NCBI GenBank assembly: GCA_016210705.1
Contig: JACQTR010000083.1
Location: 1 to 5,723, forward strand
Length of the DNA: 5,723 nucleotides
From: Chloroflexota bacterium
GTDB taxonomy: Bacteria; Chloroflexota; Dehalococcoidia; JACQTR01
Direction: 5' to 3'
Shown one piece after another: positions 1-5,708 of this stretch. Below the pieces are notes generated by a model. It ran no database searches. It saw nothing but the letters and a program-made list of their open reading frames with translations, and was not told the origin of the DNA. The position numbers and the translations under genes are program-made. The stretch's first letter is position 1. Each line of letters starts with the position of its first letter.

Positions 1-1021
1 CTTGTTGCAGAACCACCATGTCTTCGATCCTAACCCCTCCCCAACCGCTGATGTAGATGCCGGGCTCGATGGTGAACACCATGCCTTCGCTTAAGAGGTG
101 AGACGAGTTTTTACCTAGCCGCGGCAGCTCGTGGATGGCCAAGCCTACACCGTGGCCTAAGCCGTGGCCAAAGGCGTCTCCGTAGCCAGCCTCTTGAATG
201 ACGGCTAGGGCTAGGTTATGGGCCTGCTCTCCGGTGATGTTCGAAATTACAGAGTCGATAGCCTTAGCTTGAGCCTTTAAAACAATATCATAGACTTTGG
301 CAAAAGTAGCATCAGGAGTGCCTAGACAAAGGGTGCGGGTCATGTCACTATGGTAGCCCTGTGCCTTACTCCCGACATCGAAAATGATAGGTTCGCCAGC
401 CTGGACAGCGCGTTCGGTGGGTTGGGCGTGGGGAAGGGCGGCATTAGGCCCCGAGGCCACAATAAGGTCGAAGGCCACTCCTTCGCTGCCCCTTTCACGG
501 ATGTATTTCTCCAGCTCCCAGGCTAAAGCCCTTTCTGTCATCCCTGGGTGTATGGTGGCTAGGATATGTTCATAGGCGGCGTCGGTGATGGCGGCGGCTC
601 GCTCGATGCATTTCAGCTCCTCTTTCTCTTTGACAGCGCGGAGGCCCTCCACCAAGCCCTCGGTAGGTTTAAGCTCGGCGCTCTTGTCTAGGGCCATTAA
701 CAATTGCTGATATAAGGAATAGATCAGGTCTTGGGCCTCAAAGCCCCATCGCTTTGCCTCAAAAAGGGAAGCTACCGTGGGGAACCACTGGCTTAACTCC
801 CCTTCAATGCGTACCACCTCAAAATTGTGGGCCTCATTTTCAGCCTGCTCGGTGTAACGGAAGTCGGTGGCTAGGATGGCTCGGCTTGGCGAGATGAGGA
901 GATGGCCGGTCGAGCCGGTGAAGCCGGAGAGGTAACGCCGATTCTCCGCTTGGGAGATAAGAATAGCATCGAGTTCCTTTAATTCTAGTTCTCGTCGCAG
1001 CATATCTAGGCGTTGGTTCAC
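1..1021 (-). CDS. Xaa-Pro aminopeptidase/prolidase, M24B family (3' end cut by window)
   Basis: A cytosolic dimetal peptidase that cleaves X-Pro bonds in peptides. The first 340 codons are visible. Residues 1 to about 125 form the creatinase-type N-terminal domain (RRYLSGFTGS at 28-37) and the rest is the pita-bread catalytic domain. All five metal ligands of the family are present: D215 (FDVGS), D226 (SDMTRT), H290 (GHGLGHGVGL), E319 (TIEPGIY) and E333 (RIED). H198 (LPHA) and H297 (IHE) match the substrate and proton-shuttle histidines. I chose the GTG at 1021-1019 because it overlaps the upstream aroQ stop by one base (TAGTG) and has AAAGGA about 12 bases upstream; the next ATG, codon 7, would be too far from that site. 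Family length is about 355-365 residues, so only some 15-25 residues and the stop lie outside. Aminopeptidase P and prolidase cannot be separated from sequence alone, so I give no symbol. In related gene orders efp often follows. Confidence 0.95.
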   Translation of the reverse strand, partial: MNQRLDMLRRELELKELDAILISQAENRRYLSGFTGSTGHLLISPSRAILATDFRYTEQAENEAHNFEVVRIEGELSQWFPTVASLFEAKRWGFEAQDLIYSLYQQLLMALDKSAELKPTEGLVEGLRAVKEKEELKCIERAAAITDAAYEHILATIHPGMTERALAWELEKYIRERGSEGVAFDLIVASGPNAALPHAQPTERAVQAGEPIIFDVGSKAQGYHSDMTRTLCLGTPDATFAKVYDIVLKAQAKAIDSVISNITGEQAHNLALAVIQEAGYGDAFGHGLGHGVGLAIHELPRLGKNSSHLLSEGMVFTIEPGIYISGWGGVRIEDMVVLQQ

Positions 1022-1464
1022 TATGGAGTCTCTTCCTTTATTATGGTTATTAAGGCCTCTAGGCCCCATAGATAGCCTCGCCAGCCTAAACCGCTTATCT
1101 GGCCCTTAGCGATGGGGGCGATTACCGAATGGTGGCGCCATTCCTCTCTAGCGTAGATGTTGGAGATATGCACCTCGATCACCGGCAATCCTGAGCTGGC
1201 TATGGCGTCTCTAAGGGAGAGACCATAGTGGGTAAGAGCTCCAGGGTTGATAAGAATGCCCGCTGCCTCGGTTCCTTTCTCTTGAATAAAGTCGATTATG
1301 GGACCTTCACTATTGGACTGGTAGGTGACAATCTCCACCCCTAGCTCTTGGGCTTTCTCGTGTAGTTGGGCGTTGATCTCGGTTAGGATCTTGGTGCCAT
1401 AGATGATGGGCTGGCGTTGTCCCAATGTATTTAGATTAGGGCCGTGGATAACTAGGATTTTCAT
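1021..1464 (-). CDS. aroQ: 3-dehydroquinate dehydratase, type II (AroQ)
   Basis: Cytosolic enzyme of the shikimate pathway that dehydrates 3-dehydroquinate to 3-dehydroshikimate. At 147 residues it has the normal length of the type II (dodecameric, flavodoxin-like) family. The N-terminal signature HGPNLNTLGQRQPIIYG (7-23) carries the catalytic loop arginine R17 and catalytic tyrosine Y22. QSNSEG (49-54), NPGALTHY (73-80), EVHISN (97-102, with H99) and REEWRHHS (106-113, with R110) supply the substrate-binding and active-site residues. A small oddity is Q18, where the family usually has an acidic residue (REP or RDP). The ATG lies in an ATGA overlap of 4 bp with the topA stop, and AGAGAGG at 1479-1473 gives 8-base spacing, so translation is probably coupled to topA. 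Its stop overlaps the start of the Xaa-Pro peptidase gene. No separate promoter is apparent, so it probably depends on the topA transcript. Confidence 0.97.
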   Translation of the reverse strand: MKILVIHGPNLNTLGQRQPIIYGTKILTEINAQLHEKAQELGVEIVTYQSNSEGPIIDFIQEKGTEAAGILINPGALTHYGLSLRDAIASSGLPVIEVHISNIYAREEWRHHSVIAPIAKGQISGLGWRGYLWGLEALITIIKEETP

Positions 1465-3590
1465 GCCTTTTGCCTCTCTGCCGTTTCCTCTTCTATTGGG
1501 CCACTATAGCCGCATTTTTGACAGCGGCCGGAGTTTTTTCGGTAAAGGGTCATGAGCCCGCCACACTGGGGGCAGGGTTGGGAAAGGGGGCGTTGCCAAG
1601 TGCTAAAAGTACAAGATGGATAGCGGCTGCAGCCATAAAATATGCGCTTGGTTTTGGTTCGCTTCTCGACCAGTTGTCCACCACATTCAGGACAGCTAAC
1701 CCCTAGGGAAAGGGTAAAGGGCTTAGTGTTCTTGCATTCAGGATAGCCGGTACAGGCGATGAATCGGCCGTAACGTCCCCGCTTGATCACCATGGGTCGG
1801 CCACATTTTTCGCAGATTTCCTCAGTAGGTTCATCAGCTACCACCAACTTAGGCATGTGCTGAGCGGCCCCTTCAACCATTTGGGAAAATGGCTGGTAAA
1901 ACCCTCGCAACATGGGGACCCACTCCCGCTCTCCTCGAGCGATTTCGTCGAGTTCCTCCTCCATTTGTGCGGTAAACCCTATGTCGACTATGTCGGGAAA
2001 ATGCTCAGATAAAAGGTCGCAGACGATGATTCCCAACTCTTTTGGCTGAAAATGGCCTCTTGTCTTTTCTACATAGCCCCGTTCTTGAAGGGTGGAGAGG
2101 GTAGGGGCATAAGTACTGGGCCTGCCGATGCCGTTTTCCTCTAAAGCTTTAATTAAGCTAGCCTCGGTGTACCGCGGTGGCGGCTGGGTAAAGTGCTGCT
2201 CTGGAGAAAGACCGATGAGCCGTAAGGGTTCCCCCAAATTGAGTTCAGGCAAAGGCTTTTCTTTCTCTTTAGCCTTCTCTTCGTCAGCCGCTTCCTTGTA
2301 GACGGTGACGAAACCAAGGAATTTGAATTGAGATCGAGAGGCCCGCAATAGGTAGCTTTGTTCTGCAGTAGGGTTGTGGGCTTTGATATCTATGGTGGCC
2401 GTGGTTAGGACCGCGGCTGCCATTTGGCTGGCCACCATGCGCCGCCAGATGAGGTCGTAGAGGCGGAATTGGTCAGGGCTTAAGAATGGTTTGATCAAAG
2501 CAGGCTCTCGCTTCACGGAAGTAGGGCGGATGGCCTCGTGGGCCTCCTGAGCCCCTTTAGTCTTTCTGGTATACCGCCGCGGCGAGGAGGGTAAAAAGTC
2601 CAGTCCGTATTTCAGTCCAATATAATCCCTAGTTTCAGCTAAGGCTGAGGCAGCGACGTGGGTCGAGTCGCTGCGCATATAGGTGATAAGCCCCATCTCT
2701 CCCTCAGGCCCGATATGCAGGCCTTCATATAGTTGTTGAGCAGTCGCCATAGTTCGTTTGGCAGTGAAACGAAGTTGACGCCAGGCCTCTTGCTGAAGGG
2801 TGCTGGTGGTGAAAGGCGGCTGTGGCTGGCGCCTTGCATCTTTCTTTTGTAATTTAGCCACCTCATAGTTAGCGCTTTCCAATAGAGACGCCAGCCTTTG
2901 GGCCTCTGGTTGATTAGATATCTCAATTTTGGATTTTTCGTCCCAAAGGCTCACCAAGGCGGCGCGGAAAGTAGATTCCCCCTTGACGCTGAGCTTGGCC
3001 AATTCGGCCTCTATGGTCCAATATTCCACAGGGATAAAGCTCTGAATTTGGCGCTCCCGGTCTACTATTATCCTTAAAGCGACTGATTGTACCCTGCCCG
3101 CGGAGAGTCCGCGCCTAACTTTTTGCCAGAGCAGGGGGCTAATTTTATAGCCTACCAGCCTGTCCAGTATGCGTCGTGCTTGCTGAGCGTTGACCAAGTG
3201 CATATCTAGCGCTCTAGGCTGGCGAAAGGCCTCGGATATGGCCTCGGGGGTAAACTCATGGAAAACCACACGTAACGTCGGTTTTTGTTCTAACTTGGCC
3301 GCCTGAATCAAATGCCAGGATATGGCCTCCCCTTCGCGATCAGGGTCGGTGGCCAAGTATATAGCGTTGGCTTCTTGGGACACTTTGGTTAGCTCTTTAA
3401 CCAGGGCCTTTTTGTTTTTGGGCACCAGATATTGAGGGGTAAAATCTTCATCTATTTTTACCCCCAATCGGGACTTGGGCAGATCGCGCACATGGCCCAG
3501 CGAGGCCTTTACCTGGTATGAGGCGCCTAAGAGCTTGGCTATGGTTCTGGCTTTGGTGGGCGATTCTACTATAACTAAATTTTTGGCCAT
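1461..3590 (-). CDS. topA: DNA topoisomerase I (type IA, TopA)
   Basis: Relaxes negative supercoils by nicking one strand through a 5'-phosphotyrosine, passing the other strand and resealing. At 709 residues it is close to the B. subtilis enzyme in size. The Toprim domain (about 1-115) has VIVESP with E9 and the Mg-binding DPDREGE (D82, D84, E86). LSAGRVQSVALRI (162-174) is the conserved core motif. The catalytic tyrosine is Y304 in YMRSDS, where the family most often has YMRTDS. ENGIGRPSTYAP (485-496) is also typical of the core. Three C-terminal zinc fingers follow: C593/C596/C613/C619, C633/C636/C654/C660 and a compact C673/C676/C690/C693. A charged Lys/Glu stretch at 434-446 is probably a surface loop. 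The ATG start gives the canonical MAKNLVIVESP N-terminus. A Shine-Dalgarno-like GAGGT lies about 14 bases upstream, longer than usual. First gene of the topA-aroQ-peptidase unit, with its own promoter. Confidence 0.98.
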   Translation of the reverse strand: MAKNLVIVESPTKARTIAKLLGASYQVKASLGHVRDLPKSRLGVKIDEDFTPQYLVPKNKKALVKELTKVSQEANAIYLATDPDREGEAISWHLIQAAKLEQKPTLRVVFHEFTPEAISEAFRQPRALDMHLVNAQQARRILDRLVGYKISPLLWQKVRRGLSAGRVQSVALRIIVDRERQIQSFIPVEYWTIEAELAKLSVKGESTFRAALVSLWDEKSKIEISNQPEAQRLASLLESANYEVAKLQKKDARRQPQPPFTTSTLQQEAWRQLRFTAKRTMATAQQLYEGLHIGPEGEMGLITYMRSDSTHVAASALAETRDYIGLKYGLDFLPSSPRRYTRKTKGAQEAHEAIRPTSVKREPALIKPFLSPDQFRLYDLIWRRMVASQMAAAVLTTATIDIKAHNPTAEQSYLLRASRSQFKFLGFVTVYKEAADEEKAKEKEKPLPELNLGEPLRLIGLSPEQHFTQPPPRYTEASLIKALEENGIGRPSTYAPTLSTLQERGYVEKTRGHFQPKELGIIVCDLLSEHFPDIVDIGFTAQMEEELDEIARGEREWVPMLRGFYQPFSQMVEGAAQHMPKLVVADEPTEEICEKCGRPMVIKRGRYGRFIACTGYPECKNTKPFTLSLGVSCPECGGQLVEKRTKTKRIFYGCSRYPSCTFSTWQRPLSQPCPQCGGLMTLYRKNSGRCQKCGYSGPIEEETAERQKA

Positions 3591-3625
3591 TTTGGTATCC
3601 GATGACCTCAGTTAGATTGGGGCGA

Positions 3626-3655
3626 ATTCTAGCATAAGACCCTGGCCCTGGTCAA
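3626..3655 (-). promoter_or_regulatory. Sigma-70/SigA-type promoter of topA
   Basis: On the minus strand TTGACC (3655-3650, 5 of 6 to TTGACA) and TAGAAT (3631-3626, 5 of 6 to TATAAT) are separated by 18 bases. Transcription would start near 3619, leaving a leader of about 29 nt before the topA ATG. The -35 box lies only 11 bases past the stop of the upstream HTH gene, with no intrinsic terminator between them, so readthrough from that gene may add to topA expression. The 18-bp spacer and GC-rich spacer sequence could make it sensitive to supercoiling, as topA promoters often are; that part is inference. Confidence 0.65.
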
Positions 3656-3666
3656 CGGCGGTCGTT

Positions 3667-4062
3667 TTAGCGCCCTAAGAGGCGTATCCAAAATCCAGAG
3701 CGAGGGTGCTCCTGAGATGAAGGGATGGACGAGGCCTGGAGTTTCGTCTGATCTTGGAGGTGATGGATTTGGCTTTGTAGGTAGCCTATCTGACTCACTA
3801 GCTTCATCCGTTCCTCTTGGAGGCTGGCAATTAGTCGTTCGCGTTCCTTGAGGAGATCTAGGAGGAGTTCTTCTGCCGGGCGAGTGGGTCGTGATGAGGC
3901 TGGTAGTTCACTGGCTACTGTTTGATCGATAAGGTATGTAAAGCCCCCCGCCTTGGGGACCTTGCGAGCTTTTAGCTTTCCTGACTGGATGTGGCGGCGA
4001 ATGGTTTTCTCGGATACTCCGAGGGCGGCGGCGGCCTCTGCTATGCTCCATCCATTAGACAT
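3667..4062 (-). CDS. HTH_17/MerR-like DNA-binding protein with coiled coil
   Basis: No named family recognised with certainty. Residues 5-26 (WSIAEAAAALGVSEKTIRRHIQ) form a helix-turn-helix of the excisionase/MerR N-terminal type. SGKLKARKVPKAGGFTYLID (27-46) reads as the following wing. A Pro/Ser/Arg linker (52-63) leads to a heptad-rich, charged coiled coil at about 64-108, then a Ser/Gln-rich linker and an aromatic/basic tail, GFWIRLLGR (123-131). DNA-binding head, coiled-coil rod and short amphipathic tail is the plan of the chromosome-anchoring protein RacA and of the single-protein partition factor Par of plasmid pSK1; any such role here is inference. A plain transcription regulator is the main alternative. 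The ATG is preceded by AGGATG about 10 bases upstream. The gene lies 77 bp upstream of topA on the same strand and has its own candidate promoter and a palindromic site over its start, suggesting autoregulation. Confidence 0.85.
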   Translation of the reverse strand: MSNGWSIAEAAAALGVSEKTIRRHIQSGKLKARKVPKAGGFTYLIDQTVASELPASSRPTRPAEELLLDLLKERERLIASLQEERMKLVSQIGYLQSQIHHLQDQTKLQASSIPSSQEHPRSGFWIRLLGR

Positions 4063-4072
4063 TGTCTAGACA
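4056..4072. promoter_or_regulatory. Nested palindromic operator over the HTH gene start
   Basis: The plus-strand sequence TAGACATTGTCTAGACA holds three alternating half-sites: TAGACA, TGTCTA, TAGACA. The first two make a perfect 13-nt palindrome (4056-4068, central T), and the last two overlap to form the perfect 10-nt palindrome TGTCTAGACA (4063-4072). TAGACAT also repeats directly at 4056 and 4067, 11 bp apart, about one helical turn. The site covers the start codon (4060-4062) and adjoins the ribosome-binding site of the HTH gene. The protein's own HTH is the natural candidate ligand, giving autorepression or a small nucleation site. Confidence 0.55.
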
Positions 4073-4087
4073 TCCTATACAAACTGA

Positions 4088-4116
4088 AATATAATGCCTG
4101 GTAATTGGCTACCCAA
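4088..4116 (-). promoter_or_regulatory. Candidate promoter of the HTH gene
   Basis: Minus-strand TTGGGT (4116-4111, 3 of 6 to the -35 consensus) and TATATT (4093-4088, 5 of 6 to the -10) are 17 bases apart. Transcription would begin near 4081, with a leader of about 19 nt containing the nested palindrome. The weak -35 makes this a tentative call. Confidence 0.4.
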
Positions 4117-4350
4117 CTTCTTAGTGTTAAGTTTTTCCTTGGTCATGTGTCTACCCTTTCTTAAAATTGCTTAGTTTGATGCCTGGACAGTTGACCAGCT
4201 ATGCGCATGTTAGCACAATTAAGAGGCGCTTACAATAGTTGAGGCTATATAAAAAGTCCGTAAGAATGCTCCGCTGTGCTCGTATGGCAAATAGAAGGTT
4301 ATAATGTCATTAAAGGGCAAAACCGCGACTGAGATTTCGGCTAGCTAGAC

Positions 4351-4524
4351 GTGAGCAGTTTAGCTGAGCTGATCGGCAAGGCCTCCTGGGCCCGAGCTTT
4401 GGACGAGGGCTCTCGAGCTGCTCATGGGCCGAAGCCTGTGGCAATCTTGATTATTTGTGCAGGATTGATAGTTGAACAATTAAAGAATTGGGCTTGGGGT
4501 ACTATATGGGTGCTGAGGTGGTGA
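4351..4524 (+). CDS. Doubtful 57-codon ORF with one hydrophobic segment
   Basis: The only notable reading frame in the spacer, and the only candidate gene on the plus strand. It runs from GTG at 4351 to TGA at 4522-4524, with an in-frame TAG nine bases before the GTG. The first 30 codons are GC-rich and soluble-looking (SSLAELIGKASWARALDEG). A hydrophobic stretch, PVAILIICAGLIV (29-41), could be a membrane segment and is followed by a Trp-rich end. No Shine-Dalgarno sequence precedes the GTG, no family is recognised, and an open frame of this length can arise by chance. It could be a small membrane protein, the remnant of an older gene, or nothing. Confidence 0.18.
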   Translation: MSSLAELIGKASWARALDEGSRAAHGPKPVAILIICAGLIVEQLKNWAWGTIWVLRW

Positions 4525-4590
4525 CCGGAGTATAGCGTGAAAGTAGTGAGATGTTATGGTAAAGCTTGGCAACTACTATAAAGTATCGCG

Positions 4591-4605
4591 GCTTAGAGGC
4601 TAAGC
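4591..4605. repeat. Short perfect hairpin (6-bp stem, 3-nt loop)
   Basis: GCTTAG-AGG-CTAAGC forms a perfect small stem-loop 45 bp beyond the end of the RHH gene. Neither strand has a T-run after it, so it is not a standard intrinsic terminator. It could weakly stabilise the 3' end of the par-like transcript or be a chance structure. Confidence 0.3.
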
Positions 4606-4613
4606 AGGATAAC

Positions 4614-4638
4614 GGTAATACAGTAATACTGCAGTACC
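4614..4638. promoter_or_regulatory. 25-bp imperfect palindrome with tandem GTAATAC sites
   Basis: It begins 11 bases past the RHH stop. Ten of 12 base pairs match across a central A. It contains two exact GTAATAC copies at 4615-4621 and 4623-4629, 8 bp apart, a related GCAGTACC octad at 4631, and the perfect 11-nt core CAGTAATACTG (4621-4631). No T-run follows on the minus strand, so a binding site for the RHH protein (operator or centromere) is likelier than a terminator. The 11-mer GTAATACAGTA at 4615-4625 recurs in inverted orientation at the parA promoter. Confidence 0.6.
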
Positions 4639-4649
4639 GTCTTACAGCT

Positions 4650-4919
4650 TTACTTCTCTAGGAGAAGATCTATAGCCCGTTCTACTAGCTGACTGCGGGA
4701 TACTTTAGCTCCATTTTCTTTCAGGAGCCGCAGTTTTAGCTCTTCCAAGGCCAGGAGTTTGTCTGGGGGCAGATAAAAGGTCACCTTTTCTAAAGACGGT
4801 TTTAAGGTATTACTGTTTTGCGGTATAGAGGTAATACTGTTGTCGCCAGTGGTGAAGCGGTCTAAAGCGCTGCTGTAGATTCGTCCCGATATCTCGGTGA
4901 TGGGCGTGCGTTTAGGCAT
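4650..4919 (-). CDS. Small ribbon-helix-helix protein, probable ParA partner
   Basis: An 89-residue basic protein. The C-terminal half is a ribbon-helix-helix fold: strand KVTFYLP (45-51), helix A about 52-69, turn NGAKVS, and helix B SRSQLVERAIDLLLEK (74-89). Such dimers insert a beta ribbon into the major groove. Residues 1-43 are polar, Pro/Ser/Thr-rich and probably disordered, with basic residues K3, R4, R13 and R21. In type Ib partition partners such as ParG and omega, a similar N-terminal tail stimulates ParA ATPase, so that role is inferred here. The ATG is certain: it overlaps the parA stop by 8 bp and has a full AAGGAGG (4935-4929) 9 bases upstream. Its own coding sequence carries two GTA(A/T)TAC motifs. 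The likely jobs are centromere binding plus repression of the parA operon. A simple CopG-like repressor or antitoxin is possible, but no toxin gene is next to it. Confidence 0.85.
   Translation of the reverse strand: MPKRTPITEISGRIYSSALDRFTTGDNSITSIPQNSNTLKPSLEKVTFYLPPDKLLALEELKLRLLKENGAKVSRSQLVERAIDLLLEK
4807..4838. repeat. Intragenic octad array of GTA(A/T)TAC-type sites
   Basis: Read on the plus strand in 8-bp steps from 4807, four units each begin with GT: GTATTACT, GTTTTGCG, GTATAGAG, GTAATACT. The outer two carry exact GTA(A/T)TAC cores and the third is a partial match. The array encodes about residues 28-38 of the RHH protein, the linker before its DNA-binding domain. It may be a second operator or part of the partition site. 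Confidence 0.5.
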
Positions 4920-5688
4920 TTCCCAAAACCTCCTTGGCTAATTGGCGATAGGCAAGAGCAACCGGGGTGTTGGATGCATAGCGGAGTACGCTCTCCCCTA
5001 TGACGGGACTGTCCCGTAACTTGACGCTTGTTTTGACTATAGTGCTGAACACCTTAACCCTGCCCTCAAAGGTCTTTACTGTGGCCTCGATGACCTCCCG
5101 ACTATGGAGGGTTCGGGTGTCTGCCATGGTGAGGAATATGCCTCCTATCTGGAGCTTATGATTTATATTGGCGCGTACCCTCTCGATGAGTCTGAGAAGA
5201 AGGGATACTCCTTTCATGGCCAGATACTCCGCTTGGAGCGGAATGATGACCTCATCGGCTGCGGTAAGGGCGTTTACGGTGAGGAGTCCAAGGTTGGGCC
5301 CACAGTCCAGCAATATATAATCGTATAAATAGGTGAGAGGTCGCAACACCCTTTTTAGGACCTGTTCTCGGCTCATGGCGGTAACGAGGTCAAGTTCCGC
5401 CTGAGACATCTCAATATTAGTTGGCAGAAGGTCCATACCGGCTTTAGTGCTTAGGATTACCTCAGTGGGCTTAATCTGTTTATCCCCTTGGATGGCTGCC
5501 TGAAGGAGGGTATAGAGGGTCTTTTCCAAGCTATCGGAGTCTAGCCCCAGGGCTAGCGTGAGGCTGGCCTGAGGGTCCAGATCGACCGCCAGCACCCTTT
5601 TCCCTAGCTCGGTAAAGGCTGCCCCCAGGTTTACAGTGGAGGTGGTCTTACCCACACCCCCCTTTTGGTTAGCGATAGCTGTGATCAT
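4912..5688 (-). CDS. parA: ParA/Soj-family partition ATPase
   Basis: A dimerising Walker ATPase that binds nucleoid DNA in its ATP form and moves partner-bound DNA cargo. At 258 residues it has the length of Soj or type Ib ParA and lacks the N-terminal HTH of plasmid type Ia ParA. The deviant Walker A motif is KGGVGKTT (9-16, signature lysine K9, K14), the Walker A' motif is VDLDPQ (35-40, D38) and the Walker B region is YILLDCGPNLG (124-134, D128); most relatives read DCPP where this has DCGP. The C-terminal segment TSVKLRDSPVIGESVLRYA (220-238) matches the Soj stretch used for nonspecific DNA binding, with R225 as the probable contact. The ATG has AAAGG 8 bases upstream. The gene overlaps the RHH gene by 8 bp (ATGCCTAA), so the two are translationally coupled. 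No parB is present downstream; the RHH protein takes that place. A role in chromosome, plasmid-derived or other cargo positioning cannot be told from sequence. Confidence 0.94.
   Translation of the reverse strand: MITAIANQKGGVGKTTSTVNLGAAFTELGKRVLAVDLDPQASLTLALGLDSDSLEKTLYTLLQAAIQGDKQIKPTEVILSTKAGMDLLPTNIEMSQAELDLVTAMSREQVLKRVLRPLTYLYDYILLDCGPNLGLLTVNALTAADEVIIPLQAEYLAMKGVSLLLRLIERVRANINHKLQIGGIFLTMADTRTLHSREVIEATVKTFEGRVKVFSTIVKTSVKLRDSPVIGESVLRYASNTPVALAYRQLAKEVLGNA
4929..4935 (-). promoter_or_regulatory. Strong ribosome-binding site of the RHH gene
   Basis: AAGGAGG lies inside the last parA codons, 9 bases before the RHH ATG. It is much stronger than the AAAGG site of parA, so the RHH protein is probably made in excess over ParA, as is common for ParA-partner pairs. 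Confidence 0.8.
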
Positions 5689-5708
5689 CTCTTTGACCTT
5701 TAGGGCGA

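Larger units (their letters stand above)
4074..4613. other. Intergenic spacer without a confident gene
   Basis: About 540 bp between the HTH gene and the par-like cassette. I see no tRNA, rRNA, CRISPR, transposase or clear intrinsic terminator. It is AT-rich except for a GC-rich island at about 4350-4440. On the plus strand there is a possible promoter, TTGACC (4191-4196) with CACAAT (4214-4219) at 17-bp spacing, and an isolated perfect TATAAT (4300-4305) without a good -35. Small inverted repeats include TGAGCAG/CTGCTCA (4352-4358 and 4418-4424, 59 bases apart) and CAATT/AATTG (4477-4490). One further TGTCTA half-site occurs at 4148-4153. It may be a regulatory or centromere-like spacer, or contain an eroded gene. 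Confidence 0.5.

Noticed and set aside
384..575. 63-codon plus-strand ORF
   Set aside because: Lies antisense within the well-supported Xaa-Pro peptidase gene, across the region encoding metal ligand D215; no recognisable protein features.
1470..1706. 78-codon plus-strand ORF
   Set aside because: Antisense to the topA zinc-finger region; its composition mirrors the Cys codons of the real gene.
2639..2926. 95-codon minus-strand ORF
   Set aside because: Out-of-frame shadow inside topA, which is intact here including the catalytic Tyr region.
3667..4062. HTH protein as a phage or integron excisionase
   Set aside because: The HTH type is shared with excisionases, but there is no integrase or attachment-like repeat in the window, and the long coiled coil is not typical of Xis.
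4115..4136. Small AT-rich inverted repeat (AACTT/AAGTT or CTTA/TAAG) followed by TTTTT on the plus strand, like a terminator
   Set aside because: The stem is only 4-5 weak pairs and no confident plus-strand gene reads into it.
4614..4638. Palindrome read as an intrinsic terminator of the par-like operon
   Set aside because: There is no T-run after it on the minus strand, and its GTAATAC units recur at the parA promoter, which fits a protein-binding site better.
5104..5328. 74-codon plus-strand ORF
   Set aside because: Antisense to the conserved middle of parA; no ribosome-binding site or family match.
4650..5688. RHH protein as antitoxin of a toxin-antitoxin pair
   Set aside because: The overlapping partner is a ParA ATPase with intact Walker motifs, and no toxin-like small ORF adjoins the RHH gene on the same strand.
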